This document shows, in pieces, positions 31,783 to 39,469 of a DNA stretch of 43,937 bases. Origin of the DNA: Desulfurivibrio sp044068515 (lineage in GTDB: Bacteria; Desulfobacterota; Desulfobulbia; Desulfobulbales; Desulfurivibrionaceae); contig NZ_JBIPKI010000016.1 in NCBI RefSeq assembly GCF_044068515.1, positions 1 to 43,937 on the forward strand, given 5' to 3'. Under the pieces are notes generated by a model, which saw only the letters and a program-made list of their open reading frames with translations, was not told the DNA's origin and did not search any database. Each line of letters starts with the position of its first letter. Position 1 is the stretch's first letter. Position numbers and translations under genes: made by a program.

Positions 31783-32895
31783 ATGTTGCGTTTTGACCGC
31801 CGTCTCCTGCAGAACTTCGACTGGGTGATGCTGGCCGCCGTCCTGGTCGTGGCCCTGCTGGGGCTGCTCAACCTTTACAGCGCCTCCTATCTGAACAAGG
31901 GTTTCGGCACCTCGGTCTTCGTCAAGCAGATTTATTACTACCTGATGGGCCTGGGGGTGATGATCGGGATCATCCTGGTGGACTACAAGGTTCTGATCAA
32001 GTGGAGCTATCCCCTTTACGCGGCGACTATTTTCCTCCTGCTGGCCGCCCTTTTCATCGGGGGCGAGGTGGCCGGCACCCAGCGCTGGATCAACCTCGGT
32101 TTTTTCCGTCTCCAGCCCTCGGAACCAGCCAAGCTGATGCTGGTGATCGTCCTGGCCAGCTACTACTTCCGCAAGGACACCGGGGCCGGCTTTACCATCC
32201 GGGAACTGGCCCTCCCCATCGGCTTGACCCTGGTGCCCTTTGCGCTGATTGTCAAGCAGCCCGACCTGGGCACCGCCATGATGCTGGCCTTCATCTTTGT
32301 TTCGCTGACCCTCTTCGTCAAGCTCAAATGGTCCACCCTGGCGACCCTGGCCGGGTTTGGCCTGGCCCTGATTCCCCTGGCCTGGCAGTTCTATCTCAAG
32401 CCCTACCAGCGCCAGCGGGTTCTGACCTTCCTCAACCCCGAAAGCGATCCCCTGGGCAGCGGCTATCATATCGCCCAGTCCAAGATCGCGGTGGGCAGCG
32501 GGGCCACCTTCGGCAAGGGTTATATCCAGGGCACCCAGGCCCAGCTCGATTTTCTTCCCGAGCGCCACACCGACTTTGCCTTTTCGGTCTGGGCCGAGGA
32601 GTGGGGCTTTGTCGGCTCGGTCTTTTTGCTCGCCTGCTATTTTTTCATTATTCTCTGGGGGATGAATGTCGCCCTGAGCGCCCGGGACAAGTTCGGAGTC
32701 CTGCTGGCCTTCGGGGTCGTGGCCCTCATCTTCTGGCAGGCCTTCATCAACCTGGGCATGGTCCTGGGCCTGCTGCCGGTGGTGGGGATGCCCCTGCCCC
32801 TTTTCAGCTACGGCGGCTCCTCCCTGCTTACCACCCTGGCCGGCATCGGTATTCTGATGAATATCCGCATGCGCCGCTTCCTAACCACCCGCTGA
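31783..32895 (+). CDS. rodA: Peptidoglycan glycosyltransferase RodA
   Basis: This 370-residue SEDS-family protein has ten predicted membrane helices. Motifs visible: GTQRWINLGFFRLQPSEPAK, then KQPDLGTAMML, the loop GFLPERHTDF-type (here LDFLPERHTDFAFSVWAEEWG) with the catalytic Asp region, and the closing GMPLPLFSYGGSSLLTTL. It polymerises glycan strands with PBP2. Its TGA stop is the first triplet of palindromic element E1 (TGAACG), so the element abuts the coding end exactly. It ends the mre cluster. Confidence 0.97.
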   Translation: MLRFDRRLLQNFDWVMLAAVLVVALLGLLNLYSASYLNKGFGTSVFVKQIYYYLMGLGVMIGIILVDYKVLIKWSYPLYAATIFLLLAALFIGGEVAGTQRWINLGFFRLQPSEPAKLMLVIVLASYYFRKDTGAGFTIRELALPIGLTLVPFALIVKQPDLGTAMMLAFIFVSLTLFVKLKWSTLATLAGFGLALIPLAWQFYLKPYQRQRVLTFLNPESDPLGSGYHIAQSKIAVGSGATFGKGYIQGTQAQLDFLPERHTDFAFSVWAEEWGFVGSVFLLACYFFIILWGMNVALSARDKFGVLLAFGVVALIFWQAFINLGMVLGLLPVVGMPLPLFSYGGSSLLTTLAGIGILMNIRMRRFLTTR

Positions 32896-32999
32896 ACGGG
32901 CGGCAGCACCGGATCTTGCCGCGATCAGTTCCCGCCGCATACTGAAGTATAGCGTCGGGAACTGCTTGCGACAATCTGCGGCACTGCCGCCCGTTCAGC
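32891..32999. repeat. Palindromic element E1 (ERIC/MITE-like family)
   Basis: A 109-base imperfect palindrome. Outer arms GCTGAACGGGCGGCAG (32891-32906) and CTGCCGCCCGTTCAGC (32984-32999) are perfect. Inner arms are CAGTTCCCG (32926-32934) and CGGGAACTG (32956-32964). The centre is ATACTGAAGTAT. Positions 32962-32987, read on the minus strand, match E2 (35029-35054) in 24 of 26 bases. A transcript would fold into one long hairpin just after the rodA stop. Confidence 0.85.
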
Positions 33000-33102
33000 T
33001 CCTGGTTTGCTTCCGGGTTTAAATTCAGGTGCGGGGAATAGTTGTCCTTCCGGTTTTTGCCAGTGGGCCTCAGGGAAACAAGATACCCCTCCGGGGAAAC
33101 TT

Positions 33103-34101
33103 TCAGCAGCGCGGCCGGAGGTTGACCAGGACCAGTTGGGTCAGGGCCTTGATCAACTCGGGATGGGTGTTGAGGGCGGGGGGGCGGACCAGGCGGATGC
33201 CCATGGTGCGGGCCAGGTCGTGGTACTGGATGTCGATCTCGTATAGGGTCTCCACGTGGTCGGAGATGAAGCTGATGGGGACCATAAGGACGTTTTTGAC
33301 CCCCTGGGCGGCCAGTTGCTGGAGCATGTCCGGGGTCGAGGGTTCGAGCCAGCGGACCGGGCCGCTGCGGCTCTGGAAGCAGAGCCGGCCGGTCCGGCCG
33401 GTGATTTTTTCCAGCGCGGCAATGGTTTGCTTGATGTGGTCGAGGTAGGGGTCGCCCTCCTCGATGAAGCTCACCGGCAGGCTGTGGGCGCTGTAAACCA
33501 CGGTAAATTCCGCTCCGGCGAAGTTGGCCGCGCCCTCGGCGATGGTCGCCGCCAGGGCGGCGGCGTAGGCCGGATTATCCGGCCAGGCCTTGATCTCTGT
33601 GATATCAAAAGAAAAATCAGACTGGGCGGCGGCCTTCTTGAGATCGTTGAGGGATGAGCCGGTGGTGGCCCGGGAATAGTGGGGATAAAGGGGCAGGGCC
33701 ACCAGCTCGCGGACGCCGGCCCGGGCGAATTCGGCCAGGGTTTCGGCGGCGAAGGGATGCCAGTAGCGCATGGCGCAACGGACCATGAAGTCGTCATGCT
33801 CGGCCAGCCGGGCGGCCAGGGCCCGGCCTTGTTCGGCGGAAATCCGGGCCAGGGGAGAGCCGCCGCCGATCAGGCGATAGGCCTCGCGGCTTTTGGGGGC
33901 CCGCTTTTTGACGATCCGCCGGGCGATGAACTTCTGCAGCCAGGGAAAGGGGCCCAGCTTGATAATCTCGCGATCGGTAAAGAGGTTGAGCAGAAATGGT
34001 TCAACGTCGGCCAGGGTTTCCGGGCCGCCCATGTTGAGCAGAACCACCCCGATGGGAGGAGCCTGCTGCTGCCCGGTCCGGTCGTGCTCGTTTGCATTCA
34101 T
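33103..34101 (-). CDS. hemH: Ferrochelatase-family enzyme (HemH)
   Basis: This 332-residue protein has ferrochelatase signatures: VVLLNMGGPETLADVEPFL at the start, YRLIGGGSPLARIS, the catalytic-His motif VVYSAHSLPVSF, and VPISFISDHVETLYEID with the conserved Glu. Family members insert iron into protoporphyrin IX, or into coproporphyrin III in the coproporphyrin-dependent branch. Sequence reading alone does not decide between them. Its operon neighbours hemE and ahbD make the coproporphyrin option worth considering. There is a single C-terminal Cys and no obvious 2Fe-2S ligand set. Confidence 0.93.
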   Translation of the reverse strand: MNANEHDRTGQQQAPPIGVVLLNMGGPETLADVEPFLLNLFTDREIIKLGPFPWLQKFIARRIVKKRAPKSREAYRLIGGGSPLARISAEQGRALAARLAEHDDFMVRCAMRYWHPFAAETLAEFARAGVRELVALPLYPHYSRATTGSSLNDLKKAAAQSDFSFDITEIKAWPDNPAYAAALAATIAEGAANFAGAEFTVVYSAHSLPVSFIEEGDPYLDHIKQTIAALEKITGRTGRLCFQSRSGPVRWLEPSTPDMLQQLAAQGVKNVLMVPISFISDHVETLYEIDIQYHDLARTMGIRLVRPPALNTHPELIKALTQLVLVNLRPRC

Positions 34102-34152
34102 CTGGCTGGTTTCCTTGGCGGGGCCGCGTGGGGTCTGGTTACCGGGCTTTTT

Positions 34153-34220
34153 TTAACCACGGAGAACACAGAGGGCACAGAGAATCCGGAGATTACGCTC
34201 TCTGTGTTCTCTGTGGTTAA
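34153..34220. repeat. TTAACCAC...GTGGTTAA dispersed palindrome
   Basis: Left arm 34153-34173 and right arm 34200-34220 are 21-base inverted repeats with a single mismatch; the arms contain TTAACCACGGAGAACACAGAG. The 26-base middle continues the A/G-rich pattern. Similar ACCACAGAG-ACACAGAG palindromes are scattered in many Desulfobacterota and Geobacter-like genomes (from memory, not searched). It lies between hemH and the HD-domain gene. A degenerate half-copy is at 1051-1090. Confidence 0.8.
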
Positions 34221-34249
34221 CCAAATAATTATGGCGTATTTGTAAAGGG

Positions 34250-34888
34250 TTAACTCTCGCTGGAGCCGAGATTTGCCGCTCTGGTTGCTGCTGGCCCGCC
34301 CAAGGAATCGGAAGACATGACGTTAAGGGCGCTCAGGCTATAATCTTCGTTGGCCAGCCAGGCGCCGAGGTCGTCCGCCGCCAGAGGCAGTTCGGCAAAA
34401 ATATGCGCCTCCAGGCGCTGACAGAGGAGGAAATTCTGCCGGATCAACTCCTGGCGGGGGGGATCGTTGGCGGCGTAGCGCTGAATGATATCATCCCGCC
34501 GCTCAGCCAGGCTGACCAGCTGGCTGTGCTGCACCCGCTTGTCGGCGTAAAAAACCAGCTCCCGCTCGCCGCAGTGGCCGTTGAAGCCCTGGCGGAGGAC
34601 GACATGTTCCGCCACCAGAGGCTCCAGTTCGGTAAATCCGTGTTCCCGGCAGATCACCCGCCCCAGTTCGGCATGCCGGCAGCCGCCGTCCAGGCACATG
34701 GCCTTGGCGATATCATGGAGCAGCCCTCCGGCCACCGCCAGGTCTACCCGCAGATCCCGGCCCCGCTCCACCAGCAGGCGGGTCAGCAGGCCGCTGACCC
34801 GGGCCACCAGCAGGGAATGCTCCCGGATATGATCCGGCATCCGGTAGTGGGCCATCAAACGCAAACATTCAGCTTCGCTGGGAATCAT
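34250..34888 (-). CDS. HD-domain phosphohydrolase-like protein
   Basis: This 212-residue soluble protein has HD-domain metal ligands: H in IREHSLLVARVSG, the HD pair in AGGLLHDIAKAMCL, and further His in GCRHAELGRV and the EHVVL segment, followed by a conserved FYADKRVQ-type Asp. HD proteins are metal-dependent phosphohydrolases acting on nucleotides or phosphoesters; the substrate here is unknown. GGGGGAGA stands before ATG 34888. The C-terminal tail (Ser/Gly/Ala-rich) is not conserved. It lies between hemE and hemH in the same orientation, which may be simple co-transcription and not a heme-related role. Confidence 0.85.
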   Translation of the reverse strand: MIPSEAECLRLMAHYRMPDHIREHSLLVARVSGLLTRLLVERGRDLRVDLAVAGGLLHDIAKAMCLDGGCRHAELGRVICREHGFTELEPLVAEHVVLRQGFNGHCGERELVFYADKRVQHSQLVSLAERRDDIIQRYAANDPPRQELIRQNFLLCQRLEAHIFAELPLAADDLGAWLANEDYSLSALNVMSSDSLGGPAATRAANLGSSES

Positions 34889-35016
34889 CGCATCTCCCCC
34901 GGCGCCGGGTCAGGTGTGCTGAGTTTATATAAAAGTTGTTGCTGAGCACGGCCATATTATTTTTTCCCCCACTGAGCGCCCAGAGAACCCGGAGTGGTAT
35001 AGGCCGGGTAATTCAA

Positions 35017-35127
35017 GGTGAACGTTCAGCAGTGCCGCAGGTTGGCGCAAGCAGCTCCGGCGATTATACTATATTGTATATCGCCGGAGCTGCTTGCGCC
35101 AAGATGTGGTGCTGCTGGACGTTCACC
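35017..35127. repeat. Palindromic element E2 (ERIC/MITE-like family)
   Basis: A 111-base palindrome. A perfect 23-bp inverted repeat (35042-35064 with 35080-35102) flanks the AT-rich centre TATACTATATTGTAT. Outer arms are GGTGAACGT (35017-35025) and ACGTTCACC (35119-35127), and the middle is imperfectly paired. Its right end overlaps the hemE stop (TGA within the TGAACG tip, minus strand). Parts match E1 and E4 closely. A transcript of either strand would form an exceptionally stable hairpin. Confidence 0.88.
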
Positions 35128-36157
35128 GGCGGCTGAGGCGGTGGACCGCCTCGACCATGAACTTGGCCTGCTCGGGGGGGATTTCCGGCAGAATCCCGTG
35201 GCCGAGATTGAAGATATGGCCATGGGCGGCCTTGCCCTGTTCGAGGATCCGGGCGACCCGCTCTTCCAGCTTGGCCGGCGGCAGCAGCAGGGCGCAGGGG
35301 TCGAGGTTGCCCTGCAGGGCGATCCCCGGCCCGACGATCCGGGCCGCGTCATCGATGTTGATCCGCCAGTCCAGGCCCAGCACGTCGGCTCCGACGGTCT
35401 TGCTCTGCTCCAGCAGGGTGGCGCCGTTGTTGGCGAAATAGATCAGCGGCACCTCGACCCCCGCGTCCTTCAGGGCCTTGAAGATCCGGCGGGCGTAGGG
35501 GAGGGCGAATTCGCCGAAATCACGGGGGGCCAGCACCCCGGCCCAGGAATCGAAAAGCTGCAGGGCCTGAGCCCCGGCCGCCACCTGGGCCTTGAGATAA
35601 AGGATGGTGCTTTCGGTGATCTTGTCCAGCAGCTGGCCGTAAAGTTCCGGCGCCGTGTACATCATCTTCTTGGTGAGGAAAAAATTCTTGCTGGAGCCGC
35701 CTTCGACCAGGTAGGTGGCGATGGTGAAGGGCGCCCCGGCAAAGCCGATCAGCGGCACCTTGGTGGCCAGCTCCCGGCGCAGCAGGCGGATGGCGGCCAT
35801 GACGTAGCCCAGCTTCTCTTCCGGGTCGGGCACGATCAGTTTGGCCACCGCGGCCTGGTCCCGGACCGGTTCGGGGAACACCGGGCCCCGATTTTCGTGA
35901 AACTCCAGCGGCGCGCCCATGGCTTCGGGCACCACCAGGATATCGGAAAAGAGAATGGCGGCGTCGACCCCGATCAGGTCCACCGGCTGGATGGTCACCT
36001 CGGCGGCGGCCTCCGGGGTCCGGCACATTTCGAGAAAGCTGTAGCGGCTGCGCACCGTGTGATATTCGGGCAGATAACGCCCGGCCTGGCGCATCATCCA
36101 GACCGGGGTGTAATCGGTGGCCTCGCCGCGGCAGGCCTTGAGAAAGGTCGTGTTCAT
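35123..36157 (-). CDS. hemE: Uroporphyrinogen decarboxylase
   Basis: Starting at ATG 36157, with GGAGA seven bases upstream, the protein has 344 residues. Signatures: TPVWMMRQAGRYLPEY at the N-terminus, DAAILFSDILVVPEAMG with the catalytic Asp, PLIGFAGAPFTIATY and the C-terminal GNLDP and FNLGHGILPEIPPE. It decarboxylates uroporphyrinogen III to coproporphyrinogen III in the cytoplasm. The reading frame extends upstream to 36232 without conserved content. Its TGA overlaps the tip of palindrome E2. It lies downstream of ahbD and upstream of the HD gene and hemH on the minus strand. Confidence 0.96.
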   Translation of the reverse strand: MNTTFLKACRGEATDYTPVWMMRQAGRYLPEYHTVRSRYSFLEMCRTPEAAAEVTIQPVDLIGVDAAILFSDILVVPEAMGAPLEFHENRGPVFPEPVRDQAAVAKLIVPDPEEKLGYVMAAIRLLRRELATKVPLIGFAGAPFTIATYLVEGGSSKNFFLTKKMMYTAPELYGQLLDKITESTILYLKAQVAAGAQALQLFDSWAGVLAPRDFGEFALPYARRIFKALKDAGVEVPLIYFANNGATLLEQSKTVGADVLGLDWRINIDDAARIVGPGIALQGNLDPCALLLPPAKLEERVARILEQGKAAHGHIFNLGHGILPEIPPEQAKFMVEAVHRLSRR

Positions 36158-36297
36158 CGATTCTCCGTTCTTTGCGGGTTTAACGAAAAGCCGGGCCGGG
36201 GCCGCGGCGGTTGACTTGGCGGGAAGCGCCAAGGGCGCAACCTGTCTTGGTCGCTAATGGCAACACCACGGGTCCCGAGCGGTCCCTGGCGCCATCT

Positions 36298-37380
36298 TCA
36301 GGATTTTTCCACCGCTTCCGGCTCGGCCCGGCGGATGGGCATGTAGCCGCAGTAGGGCTCCTCGGCCAGGTAGTCGCCGGTGACCGCGTAGGCCCGGGCC
36401 CGGCAGCCGCCGCAGACATTGACGTATTCGCAGCGCCCGCAGCGGCCCTTGTAGCTTTTGAAGTCCCGCATTTCCCGGAACAGCTCCGAGTTTTCCCAGA
36501 CATCCTTGAAGCTCTGCTGGCGCAGGTTGCCGGCCGGCTTGGGAAAATAGCTGCAGGGCAGGACATTGCCGTCGACATCGATCAGGGCGATGAGCTGGCC
36601 GGCCAGGCAGCCCTTGGAGCCGCCGGTGGAAAACTGCAGGGTCCGGCGCTTGAATTTTTCCCCTTCTTCCTTGGCCTTCTGCAGCACCACCCGGTAATAG
36701 TGGGGGGCGCAGGTGGGGCGGACCAGCATCTCCTCTTCCTGTTTTTCCATTTCATAGTGCCAGGCCAGCAGCTCCTCGTATTCCTCGGGGCTGATCAGCT
36801 CGGTCATGATATCCTCGCCCCGGCCGGTGGGCACGATCATGAACATGTACCAGGCCTTGGCCCCCAGTTCCTTGGCCAGCCGGTACACCTTGGGGATTTC
36901 CGCCTGGTTGCGCTTGGTGAAGGAGGAGTTGATCAGGAAGGGGATATCGTGCTCGCGGAAGAGGCGGGCGGCATTGATGGTGCCGGCAAAGGCCCCGGGC
37001 TGGCAGCGGAAGTTGTCGTGGACGGCGGCGTCGGCCCCGTCCAGGCTCAGGGAGACCATGCGGATCCCGACTTCCTTGAGCCGGCGGCAGATCTCCTCGG
37101 TGACCAGGGTGCCGTTGGTGGCCAGGCACATCCTCAGGCCCTTGGCGGTGCCGTAGGCGGCGATTTCGAAGACATCGTCCCGCAGCAGGGGTTCGCCGCC
37201 GGAAAGCACCACCACCGGCTGGGCGTAGGAGGTGATATCGTCCAGGATCCGCTGGGCCTCGGCCAGGCTGAAATCGGGATGCTCCTTGGCTTCCAGCTCG
37301 GAGGAAGAGCGGCAATGGACACATTTCAGGTTGCAGCGCCGGGTGATTTCCCAGGCCAGCCATTTCGGTTCGAATTCCAT
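36298..37380 (-). CDS. ahbD: Radical SAM heme b synthase (AhbD)
   Basis: This 360-residue protein has the radical SAM motif CNLKCVHC (Cys16, Cys20, Cys23) in the N-terminal EFEPKWLAWEITRRCNLKC context, GGEP at VVLSGGEPLL, and a SPASM-like C-terminal region with CLAGQ, GNVLPCSYF, CGRCEYVNVCGGCRARA and CGYMP cysteines for auxiliary clusters. The WEITRRCNL-CVHCRSSSE start is typical of AhbD, which decarboxylates Fe-coproporphyrin III to heme b in the siroheme-dependent pathway. NirJ/AhbC paralogs are the main alternative. GAGGA lies ahead of the ATG. Adjacent hemE and hemH are more typical of other heme routes. Confidence 0.87.
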   Translation of the reverse strand: MEFEPKWLAWEITRRCNLKCVHCRSSSELEAKEHPDFSLAEAQRILDDITSYAQPVVVLSGGEPLLRDDVFEIAAYGTAKGLRMCLATNGTLVTEEICRRLKEVGIRMVSLSLDGADAAVHDNFRCQPGAFAGTINAARLFREHDIPFLINSSFTKRNQAEIPKVYRLAKELGAKAWYMFMIVPTGRGEDIMTELISPEEYEELLAWHYEMEKQEEEMLVRPTCAPHYYRVVLQKAKEEGEKFKRRTLQFSTGGSKGCLAGQLIALIDVDGNVLPCSYFPKPAGNLRQQSFKDVWENSELFREMRDFKSYKGRCGRCEYVNVCGGCRARAYAVTGDYLAEEPYCGYMPIRRAEPEAVEKS

Positions 37381-37407
37381 GCAAGTCCTCGATCTGGGGG
37401 TAAGCGG

Positions 37408-37446
37408 CCGGGGCCGCCCGGGAGACGCCGCTCCGACCGGCCCCGG
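37408..37446. other. GC-rich hairpin upstream of ahbD
   Basis: CCGGGGCCG (37408-37416) and CGGCCCCGG (37438-37446) form a perfect 9-bp stem with a 21-base loop in the 274-base gap between ahbD (-) and nadE (+). No T-run follows. It may be structural or regulatory in the ahbD leader; nothing else was recognised in this gap. Confidence 0.35.
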
Positions 37447-37654
37447 ATAATTTGACGTTGGGCTGGGCCGGCGCTGGAGCTTGAGTTTTTAGAGGCGCGT
37501 TTGGTTAAAAATGTCGGCCCCGGCAACCGCGTATTTCAGGGTAACCGAAGGCAGGCAAAAAGGAACTTTTTGCAACTTCATAAACTTAGCCGTTTAGCTG
37601 TATTTTGCAAGAAATATCATCCCCGGGGCGGACTTCTGTGCTATGATGCCGGCC

Positions 37655-39388
37655 ATGAAAATCGCCCTTATCCAGACCAACCCGGTGATTGGCGACTTTG
37701 CCGGCAACTCCGCCCGGATGGTCGCCGCCGCCGCCGAAGCCGCCGCCCGCGGCTGCGAACTGGCCGTTTTTCCCGAACTGGCCCTGAGCGGCTATCCTCC
37801 CCAGGATCTGCTGGAGCGCCCCGCCTTCCTGGCCGACCACGACCGCGCCCTGGCCCGGCTGATCGAGCAGGTGCGCGGCATCGGCCTGCTCTGCGGGGCG
37901 GTGATCCGCAACCCGGAGCCGGCCGGCAAGCCGCTTTACAACGCGGCCCTGCTTTGCGAGGACGGCCGGGTTTTGTTTCGCACCGCCAAGCGGCTGCTGC
38001 CGGCCTATGACGTCTTTGATGAATCGCGCTACTTTGAGCCGGGCCGCACGGCGGCCCTCTGTACCTACCGGGGCCTGAAGCTGGCGATCACCGTTTGCGA
38101 GGATATCTGGAACGATCAGCGGGTCTTCCCGCGCTGCCTCTACCATTGCGATCCGGCGGCCGAGCTGCTGGGCCCGGCGGGGGGCGGGGCCGATCTGCTG
38201 CTCAACCTGGCCGCCTCCCCCTTCAACCTGGGCAAAAACGCCATTAAACAGCAGATTTTTGCCAATATCTGCGCCACCTACCAGGTGCCGTTGATTCAGG
38301 TCAACCAGGTGGGAGGGCAGGACTCCCTGGTCTTCGAGGGCGGCAGCCTGGCCCTGGATCGGACCGGCCGGGTGATTTGCCGGGCCGCCCGCTTCCGCGA
38401 GGACCTGGTGGTCCTGGATACCGCCACCTGGCAGGGGGAAGTTCGGGCAGTGCCGGCGGAGGAGAGCGACCCGGCCGATCCGGAAGCCGCCGAGGTCCTG
38501 CAGGCCCTTATCCTCGGCACCCGCGATTATGTCCGCAAATGCGGTTTTTCCGGGGTGGTGATCGGCTTGAGCGGCGGGATCGATTCCGCCCTGGTCGCGG
38601 TGATCGCCGCCCGGGCCCTGGGTCCGGAAAACGTGCTGGGGATTGCCATGCCTTCCCCCTATTCCTCGGCCGCCAGCCTGGAGGATGCCCGCCGGCTGGC
38701 CGCCAACCTGGCCGTCGCTTTCGGCGAACTGCCGATTACCCCGATTTTCGAGAGTTACCGCCGGAGCCTGGCCCCGTTTTTCGCCGCATCGGCCGCGGGG
38801 CCGGCGGTCGGCCAGGGGCCGCTCGCCGCCGGGCCGGAAGAGGCCCCGGCGGTATCCCTCACCGAACAGAATATCCAGGCCCGGATCCGGGGCAACCTGC
38901 TGATGGCGGCGGCCAACCGCTACCGGCGTCTGGTCCTCTCCACCGGCAACAAGAGTGAAATGGCGGTGGGCTACTGCACCCTCTACGGCGATATGAGCGG
39001 GGGCCTGGCCCTGCTGGCCGACGTGCCCAAGACCCTGGTCTATCGGCTGGCCCGCCTGATCAACCGGACCGGGGAGATCATCCCCCGCCACACCCTGGAA
39101 CGGGAGCCCAGCGCTGAACTGGCCCCGGACCAGAAGGACCAGGACGATCTGCCGCCCTACGAGGTACTGGACCCCATTCTCCAGGCCTACCTGGAAGAAC
39201 AGCTGCCGATCAGGGAAATCGTGGCCCGGGGTTTCGACCCGGAGGTGGTGCGCGAAGTGGTCAGCCGGGTGCGGCGCAACGAGCACAAGCGCAAGCAGGC
39301 CCCGCCCGGCCTCAAGGTAACCACCAAGGCCTTCGGCTACGGCCGCCGCTACCCGGTCGCGGAAAACTACCAGGAAGACCACGACTAG
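37655..39388 (+). CDS. nadE: Glutamine-dependent NAD+ synthetase
   Basis: Starting at ATG 37655 the protein has 577 residues. The N-terminal nitrilase-type glutaminase domain begins MKIALIQTNPVIGDFAGN and holds FPELALSGYPPQDLL (catalytic Glu region), KRLLPAYDVFDE (Lys) and ITVCEDIWND (catalytic Cys). The C-terminal synthetase domain has the ATP-pyrophosphatase loop GLSGGIDSALVAVIAARAL, STGNKSEMAVGYCTLYGDMSGG and KTLVYRLARLIN. It amidates nicotinate adenine dinucleotide to NAD+ using glutamine. An in-frame ATG at 37643 is also possible; neither has a clear ribosome site. hisD follows 81 bases later. Confidence 0.97.
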   Translation: MKIALIQTNPVIGDFAGNSARMVAAAAEAAARGCELAVFPELALSGYPPQDLLERPAFLADHDRALARLIEQVRGIGLLCGAVIRNPEPAGKPLYNAALLCEDGRVLFRTAKRLLPAYDVFDESRYFEPGRTAALCTYRGLKLAITVCEDIWNDQRVFPRCLYHCDPAAELLGPAGGGADLLLNLAASPFNLGKNAIKQQIFANICATYQVPLIQVNQVGGQDSLVFEGGSLALDRTGRVICRAARFREDLVVLDTATWQGEVRAVPAEESDPADPEAAEVLQALILGTRDYVRKCGFSGVVIGLSGGIDSALVAVIAARALGPENVLGIAMPSPYSSAASLEDARRLAANLAVAFGELPITPIFESYRRSLAPFFAASAAGPAVGQGPLAAGPEEAPAVSLTEQNIQARIRGNLLMAAANRYRRLVLSTGNKSEMAVGYCTLYGDMSGGLALLADVPKTLVYRLARLINRTGEIIPRHTLEREPSAELAPDQKDQDDLPPYEVLDPILQAYLEEQLPIREIVARGFDPEVVREVVSRVRRNEHKRKQAPPGLKVTTKAFGYGRRYPVAENYQEDHD

Positions 39389-39469
39389 CCGCCGCGCTTG
39401 CTGTTGCTGGCCAATCCTGGGCGCCCGGCTGATGAATATGTAAAAAACTTATTTTTCGAGGATGAAAAA

